Shown in pieces: positions 42,101 to 52,396 of a stretch of DNA of 64,000 nt. The stretch lies in NCBI GenBank assembly GCA_019187105.1, contig JABAQM010000001.1, positions 1,736,001 through 1,800,000 on the forward strand, written 5' to 3'. Under the pieces are notes generated by a model that worked only from the letters and a program-made list of their open reading frames with translations, was not told the DNA's origin and made no database searches. The DNA is from Fimbriimonadaceae bacterium. Lineage in GTDB: Bacteria > Armatimonadota > Fimbriimonadia > Fimbriimonadales > Fimbriimonadaceae. Both the position numbers and the translations under genes were made by a program. How positions within the stretch are numbered: the first letter of the stretch is position 1; each line of letters starts with the position of its first letter.

Positions 42101-42105
42101 GGCCC

Positions 42106-42717
42106 ATGAGATTCCTTGCGATCGCCGGACTTGTGATGCTGGTTGGATGCGGTGCCGATCCGCAAGGAAAGGTCGTGGACCTGAAAACGGCGGCCCAACC
42201 TAGTTCAAGGACCATAAACGGCGAGCACTTTACCTTTGATCTGCCCGATGGCTGGCAACGCTTCGATCTGACGCAAAAGAATGCCGAAAAGGCCATTGAA
42301 TCCCTCAGCGTCGGCAAAGATCCGGAGAAGGCGCGAGAAATGCTCAGGGCTGCGATAAGCAGTGGGCTGGTCAAGTTTATGGCCTTCAAGGCCGAGTATG
42401 AGGGCGACTTCTCCCCCAACGTCAACGTGGTCGTCACCCCGACCGTCTCCAAGGACCTTCGCACAGAATTCGACGGGCTGAAAAAGGCGATGCAATCGAT
42501 TGGCACCGTAAAAAGCTCTCGCCTGGACGAGGCTGGAGGAGTTATCGAAATGCAGTGCCAACTCCAAGGATCGGCCGCCCAACCGTACCAAACCTATCAG
42601 TTGATTCGGCTGAAGGATCAGAATTCGGTCACGCTGACCGTGAGTTTTCTGGAAAATCAGCGATCGGCACTCAAGGAAACGGTGAATCTCGTGAAGCAAA
42701 CCTTCACCGTGAAGTAA
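42106..42717 (+). CDS. Predicted lipoprotein, paralogue 2
   Basis: 203 residues with a clear lipobox (RFLAIAGLVMLVGCGAD). Homologue of the preceding gene by tandem duplication; it keeps FTFDLPDGWQRFDLT, LSVGKDPEKAREMLRAAISSGLVKFMAFKAEYEGDFSPNVNVVV and the C-terminal strand/helix ending LVKQTFTVK. Five bases separate the two genes. The end lies just before a reverse-strand tRNA-Gly gene. Function unknown; coupling with the M1 peptidase suggests a shared periplasmic setting. Confidence 0.75.
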   Translation: MRFLAIAGLVMLVGCGADPQGKVVDLKTAAQPSSRTINGEHFTFDLPDGWQRFDLTQKNAEKAIESLSVGKDPEKAREMLRAAISSGLVKFMAFKAEYEGDFSPNVNVVVTPTVSKDLRTEFDGLKKAMQSIGTVKSSRLDEAGGVIEMQCQLQGSAAQPYQTYQLIRLKDQNSVTLTVSFLENQRSALKETVNLVKQTFTVK

Positions 42718-42723
42718 TTCTGG

Positions 42724-42795
42724 AGCGGGTGAAGGGACTCGAACCCTCAACATCAACCTTGGGAAGGTCGCGCTCTACCATTGAACTACACCCGC
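42724..42795 (-). tRNA. tRNA-Gly (anticodon CCC)
   Basis: Reverse strand: acceptor GCGGGTG with CACCCGC; anticodon stem CGACC/GGTTG with loop TTCCCAA, anticodon CCC; T arm GAGGGTTCGAGTCCCTT. CCA is not encoded. Confidence 0.95.
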
Positions 42796-42808
42796 CCGCT
42801 TGCCCAAC

Positions 42809-44503
42809 TTATACCCGACCGGCCGGAAGCTGCTCCTTCAAGTCGTGCAGTAGCCTGTTGGGATGGAGCCCCGCCCGGAACACCACCACTTGCTTGCCGA
42901 TCTCCTTCGCTTCGTCGATGATCTCCTTGTAGCCGTGTCGGCTGAATCGAATCAGGAGACAGACGAGATCCGCATGAGCGAGCTTCGGCCGCAGCACGTT
43001 GAGGTTGGTGTCGTCCTCCATGTCCGGCCATTCCAGCTCGCAGGCAAATAGACGCTCGATCGCCTGCCGGCGAGGCTCCTGGCCCTTGTTGCCTCCCACG
43101 AAGAGCAGCCGCTTCCCGGCCAGCACCGGCTTCATGCCTTCAAGAAGGCGCTCGTCGACGCTCGTGAAGGAACGCTGCAGGCCCTCCATAAACTCGGGGT
43201 CCTTCTTCCGATATTGGTCGATCGCGAACTGGGCAATTTTGCCCGCCTGCCGATGCTTGCAGCCGGCCTGTACCACGCCCAGGAAGTCGACCAAAAGCGG
43301 CACGAGCTCAAGACTGCTGGGAGGCACCTTCGCCTCCAAGCACGCATCCGTCAGCTCACAGAGTCGATCGTTCCACGTGCTCTCCTGCTCCTCGATGATC
43401 TCTGCGTGCTCGATATGGCGTCGCAGCGCATTCATCGCGGCGTCTTTACGCTGCTGAAGCTCGTGCTTGTCGCGCTCCTCGCGCCATTTCTTCCCCAATT
43501 GCGAGAGTTCGTCCTTCTTCGGCGTCTCAAACTCCCGATGCGTCTTCGATTGGCCCTTCCACCAGTCGCGAATGAGGGTTTGCGGCCGATCGCTGACGGC
43601 GAACTGCATGCGATGCAGCGTTTCGTATAGCCAGCGGTCGGTTTGCCCGATGAGGCTGACAATCTCGGCGCGACGCTTCTGATCGAGGTCAGGCGTCACG
43701 TCGAGCCACTCCTTGGCCTCGAATGCCTCGGCAAGCCACTCAAAGGCCTGAGCGAGTTCCTTCCAATCAGTCTCCTTGGCAAAGTAAGCCTCGGTATTGA
43801 AAGCGAAAAACGGGGAGTCCAGAGTGATTTCGTCCGCGCGGTTGGACAGCTGCTCGAGCTCGCCCATGAAGTAGCCACGGTCACTTCTTGCTTCCTTTGC
43901 CGCTTCCAGTCCGGCTCTCGCGATGCAAACCGCTTGACGCCAGTGACACCAATCCGGCATCGTCCAGTCTCGGCCCGTCGGTAGCTGGTGCAACAGCTCG
44001 ACAAGTACCTCTCGGTGCCGCTGCAGCGCCTTACGTTCGGCCGGCTTCGGCTTGCGTGGGCTGGGAATCCCCTCGTCCTTGGTTCGGTTCCCCGGCGTCG
44101 ACCGTGCATCCTCCTCCTTGGGTACCGAGACCGCAACGGATGCGCTTGCGCCGCCCGAAGCCGTGTCCGAGACGCCAGGAAGAGCCTCCGAGACGACCGA
44201 AGCGGCTTCTGGAGCGACCGGAACGGCTTCCGTAACGAGAGTGGTGCCTTCCAAGACGACAGGAGAGGCTTCCGTGGCCGCAGGAGGGGCTTCTAAGGTG
44301 ACTGGGGAGGCTGCCATGGACCTAGCAGATGGGTTGCTGGCTTGATGGATCGCCTGGATGGCACGGGTTAGCGCCTCGGCCGCAAAAGTGAGTCCGCGCA
44401 GCGTTTCCCAATCTTCGGCATCGAGCGCACTCCAGATCGCCGAACGAATCCGCTTCAGTTCGTGATCCAGGATCGTAATGGCGTCGGCCGACTGATCTCC
44501 CAT
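42809..44503 (-). CDS. DUF2325 domain-containing protein
   Basis: About 564 residues from ATG 44503 (a TTG 21 bases upstream, next to the tRNA-Gly gene, is less likely). Residues 1-45 are helical. Residues about 50-110 form an Ala/Val/Glu/Pro repeat region (SPVTLEAPPAATEASPVVLEGTTLVTEA). The middle is a long helical, charged section (WKGQSKTHREFETPKKDELSQLGKKWREERDKHELQQRKDA). The last 100 residues match DUF2325: GKRLLFVGGNKGQEPRRQAIERLF, a central HADLVCLLIRFSRHGYKEIIDEAKEIGKQVVVFRAG. Similar domains are found beside phage or stress genes; function unknown. It lies between two tRNA-Gly genes on the same strand. Confidence 0.8.
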   Translation of the reverse strand: MGDQSADAITILDHELKRIRSAIWSALDAEDWETLRGLTFAAEALTRAIQAIHQASNPSARSMAASPVTLEAPPAATEASPVVLEGTTLVTEAVPVAPEAASVVSEALPGVSDTASGGASASVAVSVPKEEDARSTPGNRTKDEGIPSPRKPKPAERKALQRHREVLVELLHQLPTGRDWTMPDWCHWRQAVCIARAGLEAAKEARSDRGYFMGELEQLSNRADEITLDSPFFAFNTEAYFAKETDWKELAQAFEWLAEAFEAKEWLDVTPDLDQKRRAEIVSLIGQTDRWLYETLHRMQFAVSDRPQTLIRDWWKGQSKTHREFETPKKDELSQLGKKWREERDKHELQQRKDAAMNALRRHIEHAEIIEEQESTWNDRLCELTDACLEAKVPPSSLELVPLLVDFLGVVQAGCKHRQAGKIAQFAIDQYRKKDPEFMEGLQRSFTSVDERLLEGMKPVLAGKRLLFVGGNKGQEPRRQAIERLFACELEWPDMEDDTNLNVLRPKLAHADLVCLLIRFSRHGYKEIIDEAKEIGKQVVVFRAGLHPNRLLHDLKEQLPAGRV

Positions 44504-44529
44504 GGCCGGATTGGCTGCGGTCAAGTTGG

Positions 44530-44600
44530 AGCGGGTGGCGGGAATCGAACCCGCATGACCAGCTTGGAAGGCTGGGGCTTTACCACTAAGCTACACCCGC
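44530..44600 (-). tRNA. tRNA-Gly (anticodon UCC)
   Basis: Reverse strand: acceptor GCGGGTG with CACCCGC; anticodon stem CCAGC/GCTGG with loop CTTCCAA, anticodon TCC; T arm GCGGGTTCGATTCCCGC. CCA is not encoded. Confidence 0.96.
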
Positions 44601-44628
44601 GACCTCCAATGTTGTACCCCGACGGCGG

Positions 44629-44634
44629 TACCCT
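44629..44634 (+). promoter_or_regulatory. -10 box for leaderless transcription of the SLBB export protein gene
   Basis: TACCCT ends seven bases before ATG 44642. AAGG occurs within the spacer. Confidence 0.35.
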
Positions 44635-44641
44635 CAAGGCT

Positions 44642-46048
44642 ATGCGAAGGTTCGGCCGCTGGCCGTTGTTGATAACGATCGCCCTGCTGTTGGCTCTGGT
44701 GCTTCCCGGGCACGCCCAAACCAATGGCCCCGCTAAGCTCAAATCGGGGGACGTCGTGATCGTCACCATTCTCGGACAGCCACTGTTCAGCGGCGAGTTT
44801 CCTGTGCTCAGCGACGGCTCCATCGCCACGCGATTTGGACGCCTCGTCGTGGCCGGCAAGACGATCGAGCAAGCCAAAGCCGATCTCACGAAGCTCGCAT
44901 CCAAGCGGCTGAAGAACCCTACCGTCGACCTCCTCATCCATTCCCAGCGACCGGATCTGGTCTACGTTCTCGGAGAGAAGGTTCAGGGCAGCGGTCCACG
45001 ACCCTATTACGCCGGTCTCAGCGTCAAGCAGCTTCTGGCCGACCTCAACCTGCCGATGGACCTTGAGGTGAACGACGTGTCCCTGTCCCGTGGCGGCAAG
45101 GTGATTTGGCATGCCAAGCTCCTCGACGTCGTGCGGGGCATCATGCCGGATCTGGATCCGCCCCTCATGCCCGATGATGTTGTCTCGGTTACGTCCCGCG
45201 AGCAGGTTCGCGTATGGGTGATCGGCGAGGTCGCTCTCCCCGGTCCCGTTAAAATCGCCGAGGGCGACAACGTCTATCAAGCCATCGCCAAAGCCGGCGG
45301 ATTCGCCGCCAAGGAAGGGTCGACGCCCCAGGCAGTGGCGGAGGCCGACGTGCTCGTGACGCTGCGTCGCGGACCCGACTCGATCCAAGTGCCGTTCCGT
45401 GCCGACCCTACCGCCGACGCGCCCAAGGTCGAAAGTGGCGATACCATCTATGTGCAGAGCCCGCGGCCGATTCGAATTCGAATCATTGGGGAAGTGCGCA
45501 CCGAAGGCGAATACGTGATGAAGGAAGGTTCCACCATCACCTCGGCGATCGCCGTGGCCGGAGGCTTGAGCGACAAGGGGTCGATGACCTCGATCATGCT
45601 GTTCCGCGATAACGAAGCCATTTCCATCGATGCCAGTGGCGCCCTAACCGGCAGCAAGCCGAACTTTGAGCTGAAGGACGGCGACCTCGTCGTCTTCCGC
45701 AGCAATCCTCGCTACGCTGTCGTGCTTGGCAAGGTCAATCGCCCTGGTCGCGTGCTGTTCGAAGATGGCAAGGATTACCAGCTGAGCGACGTCTTGGCCG
45801 AAGCCGGCGGTATCACCGAACGCGGCACGCTACGGCGAGTCCATATTGGGCGGAAGGGCGAGGACGGCAAGATCGTCATCACCCAGTACAACCTTGACGA
45901 GTACATCAAATCGGGCAAGCTCACGGCCAATCCAAGGATCGAGCCAGGCGACGTCGTGATGTTCGACGAAAAGCGCGAGCTCAACATCTCGACGATCTCG
46001 CAGGTGATCTCGTCGGCCCTGCTGCTGGATTCGCTCTTCCGCCGCTAG
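44642..46048 (+). CDS. Polysaccharide export (Wza-type) SLBB protein
   Basis: 468 residues from ATG 44642, which begins a signal peptide (RRFGRWPLLITIALLLALVLPGHAQ). Then comes the poly-export domain (LKSGDVVIVTILGQPLFSGEFPVLSDGSIATRFGRLVVAGKTIEQAKADL) and repeated SLBB domains (VWVIGEVALPGPVKIAEGDNVYQAIAKAGGF; IRIIGEVRTEGEYVMKEGSTITSAIAVAGGL; AVVLGKVNRPGRVLFEDGKDYQLSDVLAEAGGI). Members form the periplasmic and outer-membrane channel for capsule or exopolysaccharide. No sugar-transferase genes are near. The stop shares CTAG with the convergent barrel gene, which may be a functional partner. Confidence 0.92.
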   Translation: MRRFGRWPLLITIALLLALVLPGHAQTNGPAKLKSGDVVIVTILGQPLFSGEFPVLSDGSIATRFGRLVVAGKTIEQAKADLTKLASKRLKNPTVDLLIHSQRPDLVYVLGEKVQGSGPRPYYAGLSVKQLLADLNLPMDLEVNDVSLSRGGKVIWHAKLLDVVRGIMPDLDPPLMPDDVVSVTSREQVRVWVIGEVALPGPVKIAEGDNVYQAIAKAGGFAAKEGSTPQAVAEADVLVTLRRGPDSIQVPFRADPTADAPKVESGDTIYVQSPRPIRIRIIGEVRTEGEYVMKEGSTITSAIAVAGGLSDKGSMTSIMLFRDNEAISIDASGALTGSKPNFELKDGDLVVFRSNPRYAVVLGKVNRPGRVLFEDGKDYQLSDVLAEAGGITERGTLRRVHIGRKGEDGKIVITQYNLDEYIKSGKLTANPRIEPGDVVMFDEKRELNISTISQVISSALLLDSLFRR

Positions 46049-46839
46049 AAAGCGAAGCTCAGATTCCAAAACGCATACTTTCCGCGAACCAGGCCGAACG
46101 TGCTTACGGCCTGGACGCGCGGATTTCCGCCAATCTCGCCAAGCCGAATGGCGAGTCCTGCGTTCCAATGCCACCCCTCATACTCGAGGAGGGCGTTGAA
46201 GCGGTTCGCAAGCGGCACGCTGTAGGACGCGAAGCCGTTCCGAAAGCGTCGCGTCCCGATGCCGGCGGAGAGGTGGCCGGGACCTGCTTTGATGGTTCCC
46301 GCGACAAAGAAGGAGCGAGAGGACGCTCCATCCCCCGGGAGGTTTTCTCCCGATGAGCCGCCCTTGCCTGTGATGTCCTGTACGCCGATGCTGACGCCGA
46401 GAGTGTCATGGCGAAGACGCAGAGGCAGTTGCCATTGTAGGTTCTGGGCGTTGTCGCCGATGCTGCTGAGGTAGGTGTGGCTAATCGTAATTCGGCCCCA
46501 GCGCGGTATCTCGAATCCAGCCATCGCGGCAAGGGTGCCGTTGCCGCTGCCGCCCTGCGTGTTGGATCCACCCGAGTCCAAGGCACGGAATCTGCGATCG
46601 AAGCTGACGCTGCCGAAGGTGACCGCGAACCGCCTCGCGCCGAGCGAATAGCCGATCGGGGTGGTGAAGGCCAGCGCGCCGTTGATCGAAGGCACACCGT
46701 CCTTGCCGATGCCAAATCCCCCGCCCGGCAACCCTGATAGCACCCGAAACTGAGGGAACAGGTCCTTTCCCGTGAGCTCGTTCTGTGCCAACGCCAGAAT
46801 CGGCGCCAAAATCAACCCCGCAACCGCAACCTGCCTCAT
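46045..46839 (-). CDS. Predicted outer-membrane beta-barrel protein
   Basis: 264 residues with signal peptide (RQVAVAGLILAPILALAQ). The body is made of alternating strands rich in aromatic and small residues (RRFAVTFGSVSFDRRF, GRITISHTYLSSIGD, TLGVSIGVQDITG, AFWNLSFAF). The last residue is phenylalanine, the signature recognised by the BAM machinery. It resembles YjbH-like exopolysaccharide porins but the family is not certain. The genomic partner, a Wza-type protein tail to tail, fits an export role. A TATACT box seven bases before the ATG suggests a leaderless transcript. Confidence 0.7.
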   Translation of the reverse strand: MRQVAVAGLILAPILALAQNELTGKDLFPQFRVLSGLPGGGFGIGKDGVPSINGALAFTTPIGYSLGARRFAVTFGSVSFDRRFRALDSGGSNTQGGSGNGTLAAMAGFEIPRWGRITISHTYLSSIGDNAQNLQWQLPLRLRHDTLGVSIGVQDITGKGGSSGENLPGDGASSRSFFVAGTIKAGPGHLSAGIGTRRFRNGFASYSVPLANRFNALLEYEGWHWNAGLAIRLGEIGGNPRVQAVSTFGLVRGKYAFWNLSFAF

Positions 46840-46846
46840 TCGCGAG

Positions 46847-46852
46847 AGTATA
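46847..46852 (-). promoter_or_regulatory. -10 box for leaderless transcription of the barrel-protein gene
   Basis: TATACT ends seven bases before the ATG at 46839 on the reverse strand. Confidence 0.4.
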
Positions 46853-46902
46853 GCTTCACACCCGACCTGTCCAACGCGCCGCAGCCGTCCGAAACAACTA
46901 CT

Positions 46903-47112
46903 GTGAAATCACCGCGGACCGGAATCGCCCTTCTCATCGTCGCCTGGCTCGCCCTCGTGGGGTGGGTATCGATCGAGAAGTCGCATCACGACTCGCATGC
47001 GAAACCTGCCGCCAAGGGAACCAAGCCACACGACCCCAAGACTTGCGAGTGCTGCCGCGAAGGACACACGCACGAGGGTCATGGCGACGACCATCACGGC
47101 CACGATCATTGA
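46903..47112 (+). CDS. Small His/Cys-rich membrane-anchored protein
   Basis: 69 residues from GTG. One N-terminal transmembrane or signal helix (TGIALLIVAWLALVGWV) is followed by a tail with twelve histidines and CECC: HHDSHAKPAAKG, DPKTCECCREGHTHEGHGDDHHGHDH. Such tails bind zinc, nickel or copper; a metal buffer or chaperone is the likely use. No transporter is adjacent. The gene lies between a divergent barrel gene and asnS (29 bases downstream). The codon pattern and signal helix support it despite its size. Confidence 0.7.
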   Translation: MKSPRTGIALLIVAWLALVGWVSIEKSHHDSHAKPAAKGTKPHDPKTCECCREGHTHEGHGDDHHGHDH

Positions 47113-47141
47113 GCCGACCGTTCGCGTAAACTTTCGCCCAG

Positions 47142-48535
<1,394 letters not shown>

Positions 48536-48539
<4 letters not shown>

Positions 48540-49912
48540 GCGATCTGCGCGAATCCCGGCTGGGCATGAAGCTTCTTCGCCCGTCTCAATTGGGCCGCGT
48601 AGGCTCTCGTTCCGGTGGAGCCCGCACTTTGGCGATTGGAGATGATCGTTGCCGGGGACAGGGCGGTGATCAGTTCCTTGATTTCCCTATCCGTCAGACG
48701 GTCTCCGAGCACGCTGCGCATCGCGGCGGTAGTGGGCTCTCCCTTTGGCGCGGACGCCCGTACGACGTCGGCAACCAGGTGGTGGGCTTCGCGGAACGGG
48801 ATTCCGCGTTCCGCAAGGCGATCGGCGAGCTCTGTCACGCAGCTGAAGCCCTGGGCGGCGCGGAACTTCATGGCAGTCGCGTTCCAGTTGGCCGAACCTA
48901 ACATGCCCGAGATCAAGTGCAGCAGACGGCCCGTGCGTGAGAGCATGGCGAAGAGCGGCGGCTTGTCGTCCTGATAATCCCGGTGGTAGCCGAGCGGCAA
49001 GTCACCGACGAGAGCAGCCATCGCCACATAGTCGCCAATCGACTGGCTCGATCGGCCACGGACCAGCTCCGCCACGTCGGGATTACGTTTTTGGGGCATG
49101 ATGCTTGATCCCGTGGTGTACGGATCCCCGAGCAGGACGAAGCCGAATTCGGTGCTCGACCAGAGCACCAGCTCGTTGGCGATCTTGGAGAGTTGAATGT
49201 CCAGTTGGACAGTCGCATGGGCGATGTCGAGGGCCCACGATCGATCGCTCGTCGCGTCGAGTGCGTTGGGCGCAGGTGAATCGAAGCCAAGCTCCCGCGC
49301 CGTCATTTCCCGATCGATGGGAAAGCGCGTACCGGCGAGCGCGGCACTGCCCAGCGGGCAGGTCAGGAGGAATTCACCGGCGTGTTCAAAGCGGCGACCG
49401 CAACGCTGCAGTGCCCAAAAATGTGCCAGGTAGTGGAATCCAAGGGTCAGAGGCTGCGCAAGCTGAAAGTGCGTGTAGCCGGGCATCGCCGTCTTTCGAT
49501 GCTCCGTTCCGATCGCCAACAGCACGGCTTGGAGACCTTTGATGTCTTGCGCCAGCCGGTCCAGTCGTCGCCGAAGATAGAGCTTGGCGTCGGTTGCGAC
49601 CTGATCGTTGCGGCTTCTCGCCGTGTGCAGCTTGCCGGCGACCTCGCCAATCAGCTCGTGAAGCCGGAACTCCACCGCCGCATGAATATCCTCCACATCG
49701 TTCGGAAGTTCCTCTGGACCTTCCGCAAGGATTTGCTCAAGCCCGTCGATAATCCGTCCGGCCTCTTCGTTGCCGAGTATGCCGGTCGCGCCAAGCATCC
49801 TGGCGTGCGCAATCGATCCCTCGACATCCTCCTTCCAGAACCGCAGGTCCGAATATATCGACTGGCCATAATCGGCGACGCTCGAGTCACCTGGCTGCCA
49901 AAGCGTCCTCAT
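48536..49912 (-). CDS. argH: Argininosuccinate lyase
   Basis: Last step of arginine synthesis: argininosuccinate to arginine and fumarate. 458 residues: [60 protein letters not shown], and the family signature [12 protein letters not shown]. All are in the expected places. Its ATG overlaps the stop of the creatininase-family gene upstream (ATGA), and its stop overlaps asnS on the other strand by four bases (TTAG). Other arg genes are not in the window, apart from carA, which feeds the pathway. Confidence 0.96.
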
Positions 49913-50664
49913 GGGATCGGTTCCGGCCCCACCAGCACGAACCCCTCGTAAATGGCATCGAGCTCGGCTAGGAGCCCATTGACGCAGGCATCCATGATGA
50001 TCCTGCCCTTCTGCGCATCCGCATGAGTCGCAAAACCCAGGCTCCCTTCTTCCGTTCGCTCGTCGAAGTGGAGGATGACGCCCCGCACCGGAGGAGAAGG
50101 CTCAAGCCCATCATCCCGCAGCTTTTCTTCCCGAACCAGGTCGGGCCGTACATGCAGCATCAGGCTGGCCTCCGCCTCGCAAGCATGGCGGATCGACTTC
50201 CACGGCCCCGTCATAACCTCGGCCGCCTCCTTTTCGCCAAAGGAAAAATAGCCGCTGTGCCCGAATACCCCCGTGGGGTACTTGGCCTTCAGTTCACGCA
50301 GAACCATGCCGTTCGGCTCGCTGTTGCCACCGTGTCCATTCACGATGTAGAACTTCCGAAAGCCGTGCGGCCACAGCGAGTCAACAATGCTCGCGATCGC
50401 CCCCATGTAGGCAGGAAATGACGCGCTCAGGGATCCGGCGAACGCCAAGTGGTGTCCCGATGCGCCAAGCCACAAGGTGGGCGTGAGAAGCAACCGATCC
50501 GGCCGATGACTTTCAACCTGCTCAGCCGCATGGGTGGCAAGGATGCTATCCGTAAAGAGAGGTAGATGCGGTCCGTGTTGCTCGAGCGAACCGGTTGGGA
50601 TGACCACCACGATCTCCCGATCCAGGTCCCGCACATCCTGCCATGTCAACTCCGCCAGTTTCAT
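49909..50664 (-). CDS. Creatininase family amidohydrolase
   Basis: 251 residues from ATG 50664 (start MKLAELTWQDVRDLDREIVVVIPTGSLEQHGPHLPLFTD). The motifs EQHGPHLP (metal-binding histidine and glutamate), D of FTDS, GHGGN, and EASLMLH belong to the creatininase/mycofactocin-MftE-like metal-dependent amidohydrolases. The reaction here is unknown; the family includes creatininase, formamide hydrolases and peptidases. A four-base overlap couples it to argH, hinting at nitrogen metabolism, but this may be compaction. No other mycofactocin gene is present. Confidence 0.9.
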   Translation of the reverse strand: MKLAELTWQDVRDLDREIVVVIPTGSLEQHGPHLPLFTDSILATHAAEQVESHRPDRLLLTPTLWLGASGHHLAFAGSLSASFPAYMGAIASIVDSLWPHGFRKFYIVNGHGGNSEPNGMVLRELKAKYPTGVFGHSGYFSFGEKEAAEVMTGPWKSIRHACEAEASLMLHVRPDLVREEKLRDDGLEPSPPVRGVILHFDERTEEGSLGFATHADAQKGRIIMDACVNGLLAELDAIYEGFVLVGPEPIP

Positions 50665-50758
50665 GAATAGCTTGATGATCTTGGCACGAACCACCAAAAC
50701 GAGGAACCAGCAGCCATGCACCAGACATAGATACTATTGTTTCTACACTGGAGGAACC

Positions 50759-51316
50759 ATGAATAAAATCGCTATCTTCGCAGTCCTCGCCGCAATTATG
50801 CTCCCCGCCGTCGCTCGAAATGTGGATTCGGGCTTGAAAGTCGGCGAGAAAGTCTTCGCATTCCATCCGAAGCACGTTGCCGGTCCTCACAAGGGAACCG
50901 ATGCCTGTCCGCCCTGCACCTACGGCAACCTGCCGCAGGTCCAAGTCTGGATCAATGGTGACGGCGTCGAGAACTACGGCCCGATCGCCAAGCTGCTGCA
51001 AAACGCCATGGAAGCGCATAAGGACCAGAAGCTCAAGGCTTTCATGATCGTCATGGTCGAGCCGGGCAAGGCCTCCCAGATCGCCGGCGGCCTCGAGCAC
51101 ACAGCTGCCAAGCTTGGCCTCAAGGATGTTGCCGTCGCATACCTGCCGACCAACGACGAAGCCGTTTCCAACTATCAGGTCAATACCTCGAAGGACGTCA
51201 AGAACACGATCTTCGTCTACCGGGATCGAACCGTCAAGTCCAAGTTCGTCAATCTGAAGTCGGACGCCAGTGGCCTCGGCGACCTGAAGAAAGCCATCGC
51301 CGGCATCGTCAACTAA
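50759..51316 (+). CDS. Secreted thioredoxin-like protein with CPPC motif
   Basis: 185 residues from ATG 50759, preceded by GGAGG. Signal peptide MNKIAIFAVLAAIMLPAVARN. Mature part: GLKVGEKVFAFHPKHVAGPHKGTDACPPCTYGNLPQVQVWING, the redox CPPC at the position expected in thioredoxin-like proteins, then IVMVEPGKASQIAGGLEHTAAKLGLKDVAVAYLPTNDEAVSNYQVN and NTIFVYRDRTVKSKFVNL. The overall form resembles redoxins or a thioredoxin-fold protein without obvious peroxiredoxin motif. A strong terminator follows. Confidence 0.85.
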   Translation: MNKIAIFAVLAAIMLPAVARNVDSGLKVGEKVFAFHPKHVAGPHKGTDACPPCTYGNLPQVQVWINGDGVENYGPIAKLLQNAMEAHKDQKLKAFMIVMVEPGKASQIAGGLEHTAAKLGLKDVAVAYLPTNDEAVSNYQVNTSKDVKNTIFVYRDRTVKSKFVNLKSDASGLGDLKKAIAGIVN

Positions 51317-51337
51317 GCCTTACGATTCTATAACTAA

Positions 51338-51370
51338 GGGCCGGAACGCTCAGGCGTTCCGGCCCTTTTT
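51338..51370 (+). terminator. Intrinsic terminator after the thioredoxin-like gene
   Basis: Perfect 12-bp stem, GGGCCGGAACGC and GCGTTCCGGCCC, TCAG loop, followed by five T residues. Confidence 0.95.
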
Positions 51371-51445
51371 CCGTCGGTTTTTTGCCAAACTGTAGTCGGA
51401 AAAGTTGAAGTTTCGCTGGGCCGGAACCGAAACAAATACTGGCAA

Positions 51446-52381
51446 GTGGCAAAGGGGATCGCTATTACGATCGGCTGCCTCCTCCTCGGGGCGGCAAGTG
51501 GCTCAGCAGCGCAAGGGCGCTTCTCGGGCGAGATCGAAACGTTCTTCTCCGCCATGAAATTCAGGGGACCCTTTGTGGGAAGGGAACGCGGCACCCGTCT
51601 GCTCGGAATGTACGACACCGGCGCCTGGTCCTTCCAGCTCTCCTACTTCCTCTATCCCCTCTGCGAATATCGAGAGATCGGGGAGTCCGGGATCACATAT
51701 AGAGCTGGCAACCTTGCCCTTCGCGCCGGGAGAATTCTGCCGGCCATCGGACAAACCGAGTGGTACCAGCAGTGGCACTCCGGGTTCCTGATCGTGCCCC
51801 AAATCGAATACACCACCTTCGACGGCGTACCTAATCGAACTCGGCCTGTAAACGGAATCGATGCCGACTACTCCTTCGGAAAATTTCGAGCCCAAGCCGG
51901 TGTCCACTGCCGCAATCTAGAGGAGGAGCGCTTGTTGCCGGACAATCTGGAACAGGCTTTTGTCCGGATTCAGGGCTACGAAGGCAACGTGGTGGCTGGC
52001 CTAAGCTATTGGGCGGACACGAATACCTTCGGTTCCAAGCGCCGGAACTTCACCATCGATGCCCGCTGGACGATCCCGAACCTCAACCTGCGCGCAGAAT
52101 ACTCCTGGAACCACTCGGCCACGAACAAGGTCCACGGCGGGTTCTTGGAAGCGCATTATCGACTTCCCGGTAGCGAAGATGTCACCCTTCTTGGCCGTCA
52201 GGAATTCCTTACCGCCAAGCCTGGACGTGCGACAGGCACGCTCATCACCATCGTTGGCGTCAAATATCGCTTGCCTTACGACGTCTTCTTGGCCGCGAAC
52301 TACACGTTCGGTCCCGACATGAACCGCCTGTTCCGCGCCGGAGGGTGGTCCTTCCAGGTCTATCGATCGTATCGCTTCTGA
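51446..52381 (+). CDS. Predicted outer-membrane beta-barrel protein, first gene of a cupredoxin/HD-GYP operon
   Basis: 311 residues from GTG. A signal peptide (KGIAITIGCLLLGAASGSAAQ) precedes a body of amphipathic strands (YDTGAWSFQLSYFLYPLCEY, GNLALRAGRILPAIGQTEW, NLNLRAEYSWNHSATNKVHGGFLEAHYRL, GTLITIVGVKYRLPYDVFLAANYTFG) and a C-terminal phenylalanine (QVYRSYRF). Together these indicate a porin-like barrel. The family is not recognised. A TTGCCA-type region and no clear promoter lie upstream; the terminator of the previous gene separates the operon. Fifteen bases separate it from the cupredoxin-like gene. Confidence 0.75.
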   Translation: MAKGIAITIGCLLLGAASGSAAQGRFSGEIETFFSAMKFRGPFVGRERGTRLLGMYDTGAWSFQLSYFLYPLCEYREIGESGITYRAGNLALRAGRILPAIGQTEWYQQWHSGFLIVPQIEYTTFDGVPNRTRPVNGIDADYSFGKFRAQAGVHCRNLEEERLLPDNLEQAFVRIQGYEGNVVAGLSYWADTNTFGSKRRNFTIDARWTIPNLNLRAEYSWNHSATNKVHGGFLEAHYRLPGSEDVTLLGRQEFLTAKPGRATGTLITIVGVKYRLPYDVFLAANYTFGPDMNRLFRAGGWSFQVYRSYRF

Positions 52382-52396
52382 ACCCAAAGGTCTCTC

